NCBI GenBank assembly: GCA_900404475.1
Contig: OUQQ01000019.1
Location: 1 to 64,000 of the forward strand
Source: Spongospora subterranea
Taxonomy: Eukaryota; Endomyxa; Phytomyxea; Plasmodiophorida; Plasmodiophoridae
Reading direction: 5' to 3'
DNA length: 64,000 nt
Made by a program: the position numbers and the translations under genes. Positions 10,989-22,645 of this stretch are shown piece by piece. The notes under the pieces are model-generated. The model ran no database searches and was not told where the DNA came from. It saw only the letters and a program-made list of their open reading frames with translations. The stretch's first letter is position 1, and the number at the start of each line of letters is the position of its first letter.

Positions 10989-12785
10989 ATGGCGTCATCC
11001 ATAGTCGAACACGCCAGGGCGTTGCACGAAGACAGTGAGCGGCGAAGGGTTGATGTGGTGCAAGATTTTGTCCACAATAAACCCAGAACGGTACGATGAA
11101 TTTTCGGCGAATTTTCTGTTGGACCTGGTTGTTGCATCAATACTAAGTATCACTGTTCAGCATAAAGGGGATTTGCTTCAACAGCACCGCCTGGCAACTT
11201 GCATTGAAGCAATTCACAAGAATAATACTGGGTTACAAGCTATTTATCAAGATGAAGACAGGTTTGATGGTGGACCGTTTTGTCGATTACGTGATTTTTC
11301 TTCAACATCTTGCTAGGGCTTTAGCGGAGGAGCTGGAGCGAATTACTCCCAGTAATATGTTCACTCTCTTCTACGAGGAACTCAAAGTTCTTCGCGAATC
11401 TCAATGGCACTCTCGGCCAATGTATATGGGTGGCTTTTACGGTACGAAGCCGTCGCCTCTCAATATGTATTTTGGTATATGTATTTCGACTGTTTAGGGG
11501 ACGATGATGGAGCTGGAGAATTGTCGAAACCAGAACCCGAATTACCAGTAACTTTCACAGGGGAGGAGAAGTTTGGTAAATATGTGGATATGTCGCATCT
11601 TCACGAGAGGTAAAGTACCTTATTGTCTATTCGCAATCAACCTAAGTTTCAATTTCAGGTTTGTCAACCTGCCTATATTCAAGGGCCAGAAACGTCTAGA
11701 CTACAGCGAATATCTGAAAACGTTCTCTCGCAATATTCCAACCTGCCAAGGAATTCATGAATACGTTGATGCATTATTGCAATATCTGAAGGATTTTCAT
11801 TTTCGGATTCATCCGCTCTTCCCAATCGATAAGGTTTATTTCAAACCTAATGTATTTTGATCGGCCACACTGAACAGTGTGTTTTAAAGATTGTTGCGGA
11901 AATCGAGCACGAATTCAATTCATCGATCTCTCCAAACGATCGGCTTTACTGCGCAGCTTGCCAGAAACGATTCACCAAATCCAGTGTTCTCGACGCCCAT
12001 CTTAAGTCTAAAAAACACCTCCGACGGGTTGAACAAGGACTAACGACACCGGGTTATCCGTTCAAATTGTATCAAGTTGAAATATTTGCGGAGCTATTGA
12101 GCGATGTGATCGCCAACACGGTTGCCAGAGTAGAAGTACAACAGACCAGGACATTTCAGGAAATACAAGTAATTTCCTGCGATTTTCTCTTCGATATCTC
12201 GTATTTAACTGTACCATCACCACTTTCAGGCGGAGCGTAACGATTTTTCAGAAGAGGAATCCGAATCTGATGATGATTCCGAGGAAGATACGGTTCTATA
12301 TAACCCTAAGAATGTCCCATTAGGTAATAGTTTCAGCACATTTATAACTGGTTTACTGATATCAAATTCTGATTAAGGTTGGGATGGAAAGCCAATCCCG
12401 TATTGGTTATATAAGCTGCATGGGCTCAACATCGAATATCGATGTGAGATATGCGGTAATTATGCGTATATGGGACCGAGGAATTTCGAAAGACATTTTA
12501 CCGAATGGCGTCACGTCAACGGGATGAAATCGTTGAAGATCCCGAATTCGCATCATTTTAAATATGTGACCGATATAAATGACGCCATCGCATTGTATAA
12601 AAAGGTTATTGTAGTGGCACGTTGGTGTGATTTTGAGACTAATTCGGGCTTGACCAATGTAGGTAAAGCAAATAGAGAAAGGTCGCGAATGGATACCGGA
12701 GAACGACGAGGAAATGGAGGACAAACAAGGAAATGTATTTAAGAAGAAGACGTTTGACGATCTCAAACGACAAGGAATCATTTAG
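10989..12785 (+). CDS. SF3A3: Splicing factor 3A subunit 3 (SF3a60/Prp9)
   Basis: Nine exons: 10989-11090, 11161-11261, 11317-11441, 11498-11609, 11659-11833, 11878-12168, 12230-12323, 12378-12604, 12663-12785. They total 1350 nt, 449 residues (human 501), all in phase. The N-terminus ([20 protein letters not shown]) and [20 protein letters not shown] match the SF3a60 N-terminal helical region. An internal C2H2 finger reads [17 protein letters not shown]. The end is nearly identical to animals: [20 protein letters not shown], then a U1-like finger CEICGN...H...H, and [14 protein letters not shown]. It is part of the U2 snRNP SF3a complex and acts at branch-site recognition. The SAP-like insert of the human protein seems absent. 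The end of exon 3 has one alternative donor. Confidence 0.93.
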
Positions 12786-13299
12786 TGATGCCAACTCCAT
12801 TGTGCTTTCCAATAAATGGCTTTTGAAAAATTGGTCTTAAGTATAATCTTCATTGCCTTGCTCTTATTTTTTAAATTGTTGTTTATTAATATCAATCCAG
12901 ACCTATCCCTCAACATTAGCTAAACGGTGCCAAACCTTGCCACAGTTTCGTTGGTTGGCAGTTGTGAAAGCTTGATTTTATGATGTCGGTTAAACGCAGC
13001 AATTGATCATGTTCAAGTACCCATACGATATGCAATTAATTCCACAGTTTTGATCGTATACCAGACAGCTGGATCTGTTGGTGCAACTTAATCATTTTCG
13101 GCGATCATCTACACTCATGCAGTGGATTCTCCACGTCAACGGAAGGCAGGACCTGTTGTTCAAAATGACTTGTCGTGAAGAATCCTGACTGTGTAACAAG
13201 ATCGCGGACAATTGATGTTGTCCGCGTGTCAATCTGTTACCCCAACTCACCCCCTTTATCCGACGCGGCCTTATCGGTTGTCACACATCCCAAGAGGCA
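12786..13299. other. Intergenic, no gene seen
   Basis: Spacer between two co-directional splicing genes. A 90-codon plus-strand frame from 13175 overlaps the next gene out of frame and looks like chance. Confidence 0.4.
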
Positions 13300-14012
13300 A
13301 TGTCGCTGGATGGGTTGGCCTATGTCGAGGAGGTCTATGGGAATACTGACAGCCGCGCGGCGGCTGACGCAATGGTCAAGGAAGAGCTCATTCGGACCGA
13401 ACAATCACCCGATGGATGGCATCCGTCAATGCAGTTGGACAATATGACGCCATTCTCGGATATGGTCCAGGCTGAGATTCTTCGTATTGAACAAGGGGAA
13501 CCTGCACTTCCCAGGAACAACTCCAGGTTGACATGTTGGCATTCTTCAAAGTTGTAGCTCATGTATAGTTTGTGACCAGATATGTCGTGAAACGGTCGGA
13601 AACGACTGATGACAAACAGGGTGAAAGCAATGTCAAGAGAGCGATGATATCAGCCGAGATGTCACAGATTCACATGATTAATGCCTCCCTTATGGATCGG
13701 TATGGTTCTGTTGCATGGGAGCAATTTATCTCAACATTAACACAACACGTTGCTGATATGAAAGCTCAAGTTCAATCAGTCATCTCCGAACAAAATAACA
13801 GTATGGGGAAAATGATTTCACTGACATTCGCCATGTTTACGTATTTGCCTCTAGTTAATGCCAAGAGAAAGAGAGCACAGTTTGATGCAGCAAACATTAT
13901 CGCAGGGCTTGAAAACAAGTTTCAAGAAAGAACTCTTCGATGCCAACAACTCCATACAGCTATTTCTAGCAAGCGGGCTTTGATTAGTTCGTTTCATAGC
14001 AAGAACTTTTAA
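13300..14012 (+). CDS. BCAS2: Pre-mRNA splicing factor SPF27 (BCAS2)
   Basis: Three exons: 13300-13526, 13580-13800, 13855-14012; 606 nt, 201 residues (human 225). The start MSLDGLAYVEEVYGN followed by AAADAMVKEELIR matches the SPF27 N-terminus (LPYFD..Y....R..A..LVEEE). The second half is the family's coiled-coil: QIHMINASLMDRYGSVAWEQ, then NINAKRKRAQFDAANIIAGL and ENKFQERTLRCQQLHTAI. SPF27 is a subunit of the Prp19/NTC complex that activates the spliceosome. Both introns were set by phase and by the homology. The second (54 nt) contains no stop, so an unspliced reading would add 18 residues inside the coiled coil. Confidence 0.87.
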
Positions 14013-14465
14013 AGAGACTAAATTATTTCCAAATCAGGGTTGCAATCTATACCTAAGCGTTGCTGTATTATCTCTTAGCTTTTTTCAATGCGTTATACAA
14101 AATCGGAGACAATTGTGTAGAACAATAACTGATTAGCTGAAACTGTATTGCCGTGTTATTCGACACACATCATACCGATACCCAATTTACGATTCGGTTT
14201 CTCTGGATCATTGATCGTGACAATACTTTAGAATCTATTACATGGTACCGAAAGCGTAAATATCGACCAACTAACAGAACAGCAAACTCTCGTGTTTCTA
14301 CTTAAATAATTTCCAGCCTTGTATTGACTTTATCACTAAGTCATCCAAACCCGACCTGGTCCTGATTCTTTGTCCGTCGTCGGACCAGGTCGAGTGGGTG
14401 ACCTGATGTGTACTCTACCGGTACATTCTCCGGGTCGCCGTCGCGCTGTGTCATTCGTGATCTGT
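14013..14465. other. Intergenic, no gene seen
   Basis: Contains a short near-palindrome around 14350-14390 (GACCTGGTCC ... GGACCAGGTC). On the minus strand an open frame continues the adjacent small reading frame only if a 25-nt intron is allowed, which is shorter than any confirmed intron here. Confidence 0.4.
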
Positions 14466-14681
14466 TCACGTTCCAGTGACAGCCTGGCTACATAGGACCT
14501 GGCCATACTTGATCAACGTGATTTGGCCAATATCTCCGCCTCTTATTATCCCCTTTTTCAAGTCAGCAGGTAATTGTGTTACGGAATGCATGACCTGTCT
14601 CAGTGCATCGGGTTTGACTAACTCAATGACAGGGTTTTCACTCTTCTTAATCAATATTCGTCTCATTGTCAATGTTTTCAT
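14466..14681 (-). CDS. Small uncharacterised frame, head-to-head with mitochondrial EF-G
   Basis: A 71-codon frame with a protein-like composition: MRRILIKKSENPVIELVKPD from an internal ATG at 14666, then QVMHSVTQLPADLKKGIIRG. I do not recognise it. Its first ATG (14681) overlaps the EF-G start (14672) by 10 nt on the opposite strand; the second ATG (14666) would leave 5 nt. Such tight divergence is unusual, so it may be a chance frame or a true small basic, possibly mitochondrial, protein. Confidence 0.3.
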   Translation of the reverse strand: MKTLTMRRILIKKSENPVIELVKPDALRQVMHSVTQLPADLKKGIIRGGDIGQITLIKYGQVLCSQAVTGT

Positions 14682-17639
14682 TGAGGCGATTGGCTAGGCC
14701 ATGTCTTAGAATCAGTAATTTAATGCCAACGTTCAGTTCACAGGTGGAACCTTTTTCTTTCGCCGCCACTGCCATTTTTCTGATGAACGTTCCATTTTTA
14801 GGCCATTACCAACATTGGAATATCAGCGCATATTGATAGCGGTAAAACTACATTAACAGGTGATGTTTCGGACTTGTTTTGTCAGCTTTGAATATTAACT
14901 TTTTTCCAACAGAACGGATTCTGTACTACACCGGTACATATAGAAGAGATTTCATAACGAGCATTGCTCTGATATTGATGCAGGAAGAATTCATGAGATC
15001 CATGATGTGAAAGGCCGAGATGGCATAGGAGCGAAAATGGACTCTATGGAACTTGAAAGAGAGAAAGTATCCTCTATTCTCTGCAGTAGGGTTAGTTGTT
15101 TAAGCATTACCATAGGGAATCACTATCCAAAGTGCTGCGACCTTTACCGAATGGAAAGGAAATCACATTAACATTATTGATACACCTGGTCATGTCGACT
15201 TCACAATAGAGGTCGAGCGTTCGCTTCGTGTGCTTGATGGAGCAATCCTTGTGTATGTATCTGCCTTGTTTCAGGTGTTTTAGGGCAAACAACCTCAAAC
15301 TACATAGGCTATGCGGTGTTGGTGGTGTTCAAAGCCAGTCCATGACTGTCGATCGTCAAATGAAACGATATTCCGTACCAAGAATTTGCTTTATCAACAA
15401 ACTTGACAGAACTGGAGCCAACCCTTTCAAGGTGATTGATGAGGTTCGCCGCGTTCTAGAAGTCAACGCTGCAGCGGTTCAGGTAATTTTAAACGTTGCT
15501 TTGCTGAGTGTCGTCAGTTGTTCCAAATTGATGTGCATGAACAGCTGCCAATGGGGCTTGAGGACAAACATCGTGGAATAATAGACCTGATATCCGGAGA
15601 ATGTTACGAGTTTCATGGTCCAAACGGTGACGAAGTTAGAAATGTTCCAATTCCCAGTGATATGATGGTCAGATATCCGCCTGCTTGTTTCGAGGGACCT
15701 CGTTGTCAACACATGACCCCAGGAGGACTACGACATTAATCGCCGCTTGATGATAGAACGTCTAGCTGAGTGTGATGACGTAATCGCTGAATATTTTATG
15801 TTGGAAGAGGATCCGCCACAAGATGTGATCAAGTCAGCTATTCGTCGAGCAACTATCGCTAATAAGTTTGCTCCCGTTTTTATGGGTAATTTTGGCATCT
15901 TCTTCTCTCCAAGTCTAACTCAGACGTACAGGGAGTGCTTTCAAGAATAAAGGCGTGCAACCTTTACTAGACGGAGTGGTTTCATACTTGCCACATCCTC
16001 ATGAAGTTTCCAATCAAGCTTTGAATATAGACCTTGATGAAGAACCGGTGGAGTTGAAATCACTTCCTGATCTTCCCCTTGTTGCTCTAGGTATGGTATC
16101 TTCATAGAAAACTTAACTCTTCTTGATTATCTTTTCCAATCAGCATTCAAGCTTGAGGAAAGCAGGTTTGGGCAGTTGACGTATACTCGTGTATACCAAG
16201 GTATGTGTGCTGTTTTAGCGAACCGGTGTTACAATTTATGGATTTTTTTATTAGGTACTTTGAAGAAGGGAAGTTATATTTATAATACATCGCAATCCGG
16301 CTCAAAGCCAGTTAAAGTACCTCGCCTTGTCCGGATGCACAGCAACGAAATGGTAAATCAACCAGTCTTGATCACCGAATAAATCGTTACTTACCTTTCA
16401 GCTATTTAGGAAGATATAACGAGTGCTGGCCCTGGAGAAATTGTAGCAATGTTCGGCATTGAGTGCAATTCAGGGACGACTTTTACAGACGGTTCACTAA
16501 ATTATTCAATGACTACGATGTACATTCCTGAGCCTGTTATGTCATACGCTGTCAAAACTAAATACGTTAAAGATAATGTCAACTTTTCTAAGGTATCCAA
16601 GTTGCCATTCAATGGTTTCAATAATAATGCTTTGATATAGGCAATGGCTCGATTTTCAAAAGAAGATCCCACTTTCCGAGTGAGTTTTGACCATGAAAAC
16701 AGCCAAACGATCATTTCCGGGATGGGTGAATTGCACCTGCAAATATATATGGAGAGGCTGAGCAGAGAGTATGGGGTTGAAACGGTTACCAGTCCGCCAA
16801 GGGTCAACTATAAGTAGGCCAGAATATCGTTTGTGGTTGTTGTTGATCTAATTGCCCATGCAGAGAGGCACTCACACGCTCTGTGAAATTTGATTATCTC
16901 CATAAAAAACAGACAGGAGGCGCAGGTCAGTATGCCCGAGTTGTTGGAGTTTTAGAGCCAATCCCAAGTGAGGAGAATGGTCCTCCTTTCGAGTTTCACA
17001 ACGAATTGGTTGGTAACAGTGTCCCACCTGAATATGCTGCAGCTGTCGAGAAAGGATTCCAGCTTGCCGTGTAAGATCGGTCTGACTACGACTGAATCCA
17101 CAGATAGGGCTAACGTTTTTGCATTGTAGTAAAGAGGGCGTTTTAATTGGACATCAATGTGTTGGTGTCCGAGTTCGCCTACAAGACGGTGCGTCTCACG
17201 CTGTTGATTCATCAGAGATGGCGTTCAGAATTGCTGCCCAATACGCGTTCCGGGAAGCATTCAAAAACGGTAGTCCTATAATTACTGAACCTATTATGAA
17301 CGTTCAGGTATAAACTCGACCCAAAAATGTGAGGTTTATTGCCAAACTGATGTTTGTTAGGTCACAATACCGAGCGAATTTCAGGGAGCAGCCATGGCTG
17401 GGCTGAGTAGACGTCGGGGATTGATTCTTAATAGCGACACTTGTGGAGCATCATGTAGTATTCAGAGCGAAGTGCCTCTTAATTTGATGTTCGGCTATTC
17501 GACAGATCTGAGATCAGCAACGGCTGGTAAAGGGGAGTTCTCCATGGAGTACAGTCGACATCAACCCGTCACCCGAGATCAACAGAAAGAGCTGATAGAA
17601 GAATATCAAAAGAAGAGGAAACAAGAAAGTGAGGAATAG
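14672..17639 (+). CDS. GFM1: Mitochondrial elongation factor G (mtEFG1)
   Basis: About 17 short exons, the most intron-dense gene of the window. Exon 1 (14672-14743) encodes a textbook mitochondrial presequence, [20 protein letters not shown], and joins in phase to exon 2 (from 14802). GTPase motifs: G1 [15 protein letters not shown]3 DTPGHVDF, G4 [12 protein letters not shown]. Later domains match human GFM1 throughout: [91 protein letters not shown]. It catalyses translocation on mitochondrial ribosomes. Two introns contain alternative AG sites; those giving the family sequence were chosen (for example the 62-nt intron before QLPMGLE). The C-terminus ends KKRKQESEE at 17639. Confidence 0.93.
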
Positions 17640-17975
17640 ACTTGTAGAATTCAATCGCAATAAATCAATTGTCTAATCGAATAGTCTGAGCAGTGTAACG
17701 AGCCCTTTCCTATTTGTTTTCGATCTGGTCCTTTGATCCTAAATAAAATTGTTGATTGATTATGGCGTACTGTTCTTAAGCTTTGCATGTACTGGGTATC
17801 GCACGATCAGATTGTGTTCCTGAAATGATCCAGGTACGTCCCAATAATGTGATTCCATCTTGCGCGGGACGTTGGTTTTACTGCATCATTACGCTATATT
17901 GGTACCGTTTTGCAATCCTTAGTTTTTTGTGGCGGAACTGGGCCCTGCTGTTCGATACATATATCGCCTGTGATC
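17640..17975. other. Intergenic / 5' region of the 7TM-RGS gene
   Basis: The frame of the next gene stays open upstream to 17853, so a longer first exon is possible, but it has no ATG before 17976. Confidence 0.4.
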
Positions 17976-19552
17976 ATGTTTTTACCCATTGACTACCTCT
18001 CGTTAGTTCTGCTATTCTTCCTGCTCGCCTACATGCCCATCAACTTATATCGATATTATCTCCGTCTACATGTCTATCCTATCAAGTAATAGATCGTTAA
18101 TCCTGTTCCTCAATCCGCGTTGATCGTTTAACCTCCGTTACCGCTTCAGGATGTGGAACGCTAAACTAATGCTGTTGACTGGAATTACCCTATTCATTCA
18201 TCAGATTGTAATGGTGGTCGGAATGTTAACCCCAAGATTCACTGTCATCATTGCCACTTTCACCCTTATTCCGGCAGATTCATGGACCGTCGACGCGTTT
18301 GTCCTCCAAGCTTTTGTGGTGAGTTACGCCCATGTCCAAGATACACAGCAATAACATGTTTTGCAGCTTTATATCAAGTTCGAGATTGTTCACCATCAGG
18401 TATGGTTTGACGACCTATATCTCGCTCGTTGTGAAGAAATCTCGCTCAGGATATATACGCCGATAACCAATCCAAAGGTGCAGGCGAACTGGAGATACTA
18501 TTGAGCCGATCAAAATGGGTTATCTCCAGACCGATGAATATCGCATTCATGGCATTCAATTTGACGATTCTGATTATTCCGGTTTTGATATTTGAGTTTC
18601 TAACCGAAGGTGTATCTACTCTACCAGCGACCTCTTGTAATAATATTTCACTGCATCCAGAATGCACTATAATGTCGGTAAAACTCAAACGGTTGTTAAA
18701 ATCGGGACTAATTTATCTTTGTAAAACCCATATAGGACCTTCCTTGTCCTGGCAAAGCACCTGATGTCTTGGAGTTTAGGAGCGTTCTGTGCCTATAAAC
18801 TCAAGATGGTTTCTGATTCTATCGGGATCAAAAAGTCTCTGAAAAACATGAGCTTGACGTTCGTCATCATGTACGTTATCTTTCTGGTACTGACCGTGCT
18901 CTCCGGAATCATTTCTCCAGAATATAACATCTCCAATCATATATTGATCGTTGGATATTGTATCATCTTCTACTTTGTAATCGTGATGCCTGTGCACCAG
19001 ACATATTCTCTGGCTGTGTCACACGAGGTCGATGACAATCAGATCCGGCGATTTTTGTCAGACTCGAAGCGGTTTGACGCCTTCTACGCGCACGCCAAGA
19101 CGGAATTCAATGTCGAGAATCTGCTGTTCTGGAGAGATATCCACTCGATCGTGAGCCATAATCGAAGGAAGCATTCGACCTCACCCTCGATGGGCAAGCA
19201 CTGGAGTAAGATGACAGCCAAACTAAGCAATAAGAACAATGGGAAGTCGATTGATTTCGCGAACGCCGATTTGAATGAGCCCGAAGTGTTTGAGGTGATT
19301 TACCAAAGATACATCTGCGATGGCGCACCAATGCAGGTACACTGGTTTGACCATGGCGACGCCTTGTGGTTGACAGCTGATCTCGAACTTCTCCTACAGA
19401 TAAACTTACCGGATAAGATTCTGAAAAGCATGCGACAATATTACGAGTCCATGCGAGATACAGAGGGGGGTTGTGCTAACATGACCGCCCAGATGGCGAT
19501 CTATAAAGAGGCATTATCGTCCATTGAGCATCTGATGTCAACCGGTAATTAA
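17976..19552 (+). CDS. Seven-TM protein with C-terminal RGS domain
   Basis: Five exons: 17976-18085, 18150-18318, 18367-18399, 18450-18673, 18736-19552; 1353 nt, 450 residues, all in phase. Seven hydrophobic helices are visible, from LSLVLLFFLLAYMPINLYRY through HILIVGYCIIFYFVIVMPV. After a short linker comes an RGS domain of about 170 residues (RFDAFYAHAKTEFNVENLLF WRDI at the start; LLLQINLPDKILKSMRQYY near the end). A Ser/Lys-rich insert (HSTSPSMGKHWSKM) splits it. RGS domains accelerate GTP hydrolysis by G-alpha; 7TM-RGS proteins occur in fungi, plants and protists and are presumed receptor-like regulators of heterotrimeric G proteins. The ligand is unknown. The start is chosen as the first ATG before TM1. 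Confidence 0.82.
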
Positions 19553-20210
19553 GAGAATTTCGTTGTCAGCATTACGCGATAAGTAATCACATCGTGCAGA
19601 TATGCTTCCGAGGTTCAAGAGGACCTCAGTCGGTAAACAATTCTGGGCTGATTTCGAGCAGATGCAACAGGAATCCACAGCGATGCCATCTTCAACTGAG
19701 CACCAATCAGCAGACTCAAATATGATATAAAAAATCTCGGACGAGTTGTCAAATTTTTCGCATCTTGGATAGGCCATCAATGGCAAAAAGGAAAAACTGA
19801 CGTAATGTGGTCGGACTTCTGCCTAATGTTACCAATGCTCTTGTTACACACAGAACTACAGTACTGGAATTGCCACTGCGCAGCATTCAGCACAAGCTCA
19901 ATTTTGCTAAATTTGTTCATCTCATCGTGGAAATCCGGTCTCTACTCAGGTAGGGCGCACTGATGGCCTTCCGGTTCGGATGATTTTTCCAATATTGGCA
20001 CGATTGAAGTCAACCGACGAAACGAAAACAACAAAAAATGCATCTGCGTGACCTTATCGGGTAGGAAGTGCCACCATTGTCTTTTATACAAACGCTTTCC
20101 CGAGAAAACAAGTTTCGGGTGATTAAGGACGTCCACAACCTTCAATTTCCAACAATAAATCCTTTTTTAATGATGACTGATTAGAACTCGGCAATCCTGA
20201 GGTAAACAAG
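19553..20210 (-). other. Gap with a possible unresolved minus-strand gene
   Basis: Minus-strand pieces have protein-like composition: VVDVLNHPKLVFSGKRLYKR with QWWHFLPDK (about 20140-20050), DFHDEMNKFSKIELVLNAAQ (about 19940-19870), and a frame from 19786 containing CCICSKSAQNCLPTEVLLNL and ending at 19538, 15 nt inside the RGS gene's end. I could not join them with phase-consistent introns or recognise the protein. It could be a degenerate gene. Confidence 0.25.
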
Positions 20211-21986
20211 TTAACTTGCTTCAGCGACATACGCGTCGTTATGCACACCAACGACGCATCGGCCAGAAGGATCTGCCATTGACCGGAACGACGCGTCCCA
20301 CGACATAGCCCGAGGCGTACTGCACGCTATGGTTGGAGCCCATGGAACAGAATCCCGAGCGGATTGCTGAGGAAAGTGTTGTTCGAAAATCTCACGGTAG
20401 AGATATGCCTCTTTCGTCAATGGCGGTTTTTCAGGAAATCGATGTTTAGCTGCGTCCATCATAGCATCAGATATACGGTCGTCGGCGTATTTTTTTAGAG
20501 AATCAATCCAGTTGTAACCAACACCGTCAGAGAACTGTTCTTTTTGGCGCCATAAAACCGAGTCCGGAAGGTACTTGTCTTCATCCAGGGAGAATGCGCG
20601 ACGTAAAATCCACTTCTCCATGCGAGGCTCGCCGGTTACTTCATCCTGAGCCATTTTGAAACGCGGATCGATTGACATAGCGACGTCTAGGAACTTTGTG
20701 TCCAGGAATGGGACACGCGCTTCGACTCCAAAAGCAGCCATGCTTTTGTTTGCGCGCAAACAGTCGTACTTGTAGAGCTCGCCGACCTTATCGATTACTT
20801 CTGCCTGAAACTCTATAGGATTGGGAGCCTTATGGAAGTACAGATAACCCCCGAATACTTCATCAGCTCCTTCACCGCTTAATATCATCTTCACTCCGGT
20901 TGATTTGATACGCCTGGACATAAGAAACATGGGCGTTGACGCTCGAACAGTCGTTAGATCGAATGTTTCTAAATGATAGATAACAGCGGACAGGGCATCA
21001 AGCCCCTCCTGAACACTGAAAATAAATTCATGATGCTTCGTTCCCAGAAATTCAGCAACTGATCTGGCGGCAGCCAAGTCTTGACTTCCAGCTAAACCTA
21101 TAGAAAACGACTGCACAGGTTCAAGTTCTGGTCGGCTCCGCAAAATCCGGCATGTGATTGATGTAATCAAAGAAGAATCCAAGCCTCCTGAAAGAAGAAC
21201 TCCAAAAGGAACGTCTGCCATCAGATGGCTGCGAACTGAGTCGGTTAGTGCATTGCGTATTAGCTTGGCTATATCCCCACGACCTGGAGGAAGTTGGAAA
21301 GTCGACTTTGAAGCAGCCACCTTCCGCCACATCGGAGTGTAAAATGGTTGTAAACGTTGCTCGATGGGCAATGATGAATCGTATACGTGACCGGGTAAAA
21401 ACTGCTCAAATCTGTTGCAGTGGTCGCAGAGTGCTTTAAGTTCGCTGGCGAACCACACTGAACCGTCGTCAGCCCAGCCGATGTACAGCGGAACGATGCC
21501 GATCGGATCACGCGCGGCAACATATCGGCCGCTCTTCCGATCGTATAAAACAAAAGCATACATCCCTTGAAGCTGATTGAACACCATTGTATGCCCCTTG
21601 GATTCTGTTTATATGTCGATAAGTTACATCAGTGAAATTGAAACCAGTGAAGGAATACTTTCAAATAATTGCAAAATAACTTCACAATCAGAGTTTGATC
21701 GAAATTTAGTATCCTGCATCGAGGATCGTATATCTTCGTGGTTGTAGATCTCTCCGTTCACAGTCAGAACCAAATTATCATCTCCGGAAAATATTGGCTG
21801 GGCACCAGAAGCGACATCGACGATACTCAGCCGTTCATGAACCAGTATGGCATCGACCGACGAGAAGATGCCCGATGCATCGGGTCCCCGGTGCCGAAGG
21901 CGCCTGGACATTTCGAGGGCGGTCTGGCGGAAGGAATCCGCATCCCGGCCAGGGCCTAGACCCAGGATCGCCAGTATTCCACACAT
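20211..21986 (-). CDS. ASNS: Asparagine synthetase, glutamine-hydrolysing (AsnB/ASNS type)
   Basis: Two exons: 21986-21659 and 21604-20211, 1722 nt, 573 residues, the usual family length. The start was placed at the ATG giving MCGILAILG, because the N-terminal amidotransferase needs Cys2 as its catalytic residue. RRLRHRGPDASG and NGEIYNHEDIR belong to the glutaminase domain. The synthetase domain has the PP-loop LLSGGLDSSLI, then FSIGLAGSQDLAAARSVAEF and LSGEGADEVFGGY. It makes asparagine from aspartate, ATP and glutamine in the cytosol. The single 54-nt intron uses the AG before AATCC, giving FEKSKGHTMVFNQLQGMYAF. All active-site motifs look intact. Confidence 0.95.
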
Positions 21987-22645
21987 CTGCCGAAAGCGGA
22001 CAATAGACAGCGCCCTAATGTAATAAGTGAGCACGGTTGTTATTCGGACTCGGAAACATGACCATTTAAGGACAGGTAACGAGAGGGTACGTCATTGGCT
22101 CACGCGTTCATCGCGCTGTTCTGCGATCGGTTCCTAATGGGGGTACCAAAATCCAGCTCCTGGGGACGTGACCGTTCATGATCCGGCCAGTGCAATCACC
22201 GAGAAAGTTACCTAGTCACTCCAATGGGGATCAGGATCATCCCGAGGAGTGTCTCAGTATTTTGTGTGACCCACGCCAGATCCCGCCTGTGAATCGAACG
22301 CCAACACGGCAATTTAGTGGCGACAACAGTACACAACGGAATACGACGCCTACACTGTTATTGACACCAAGGTTATGTACATAATTTGACTCGTTTGGAT
22401 GCCCAGGGACGGATTTTAATGGGATTTTCAAAATGAAGGTCGTCTATATTGGAGTGTTAAGATCAATATTTGATTAAACCCTGCCGCCGCATCACTGTGG
22501 ATTAGGCCCGGTTGGATTTGGACAAGAACTATGTCACCCAAAAAAATACCTTCCGAAACCTCGCTTGTGTCAATATCTATCTTTAATTTTCTCACCTGTA
22601 TGTTGATTATCAATAAACGGATGCTGTATATTCACGCTAGGATCT
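21987..22645. other. Intergenic, upstream of asparagine synthetase
   Basis: Presumed promoter region of the synthetase and 3' flank of the next minus-strand gene. No supported gene. Confidence 0.4.

Noticed and set aside
14341..14465. Extension of the small minus-strand frame beside EF-G through a 25-nt intron
   Set aside because: The introns I could confirm are 39 nt or longer; a 25-nt intron is not credible without transcript data.
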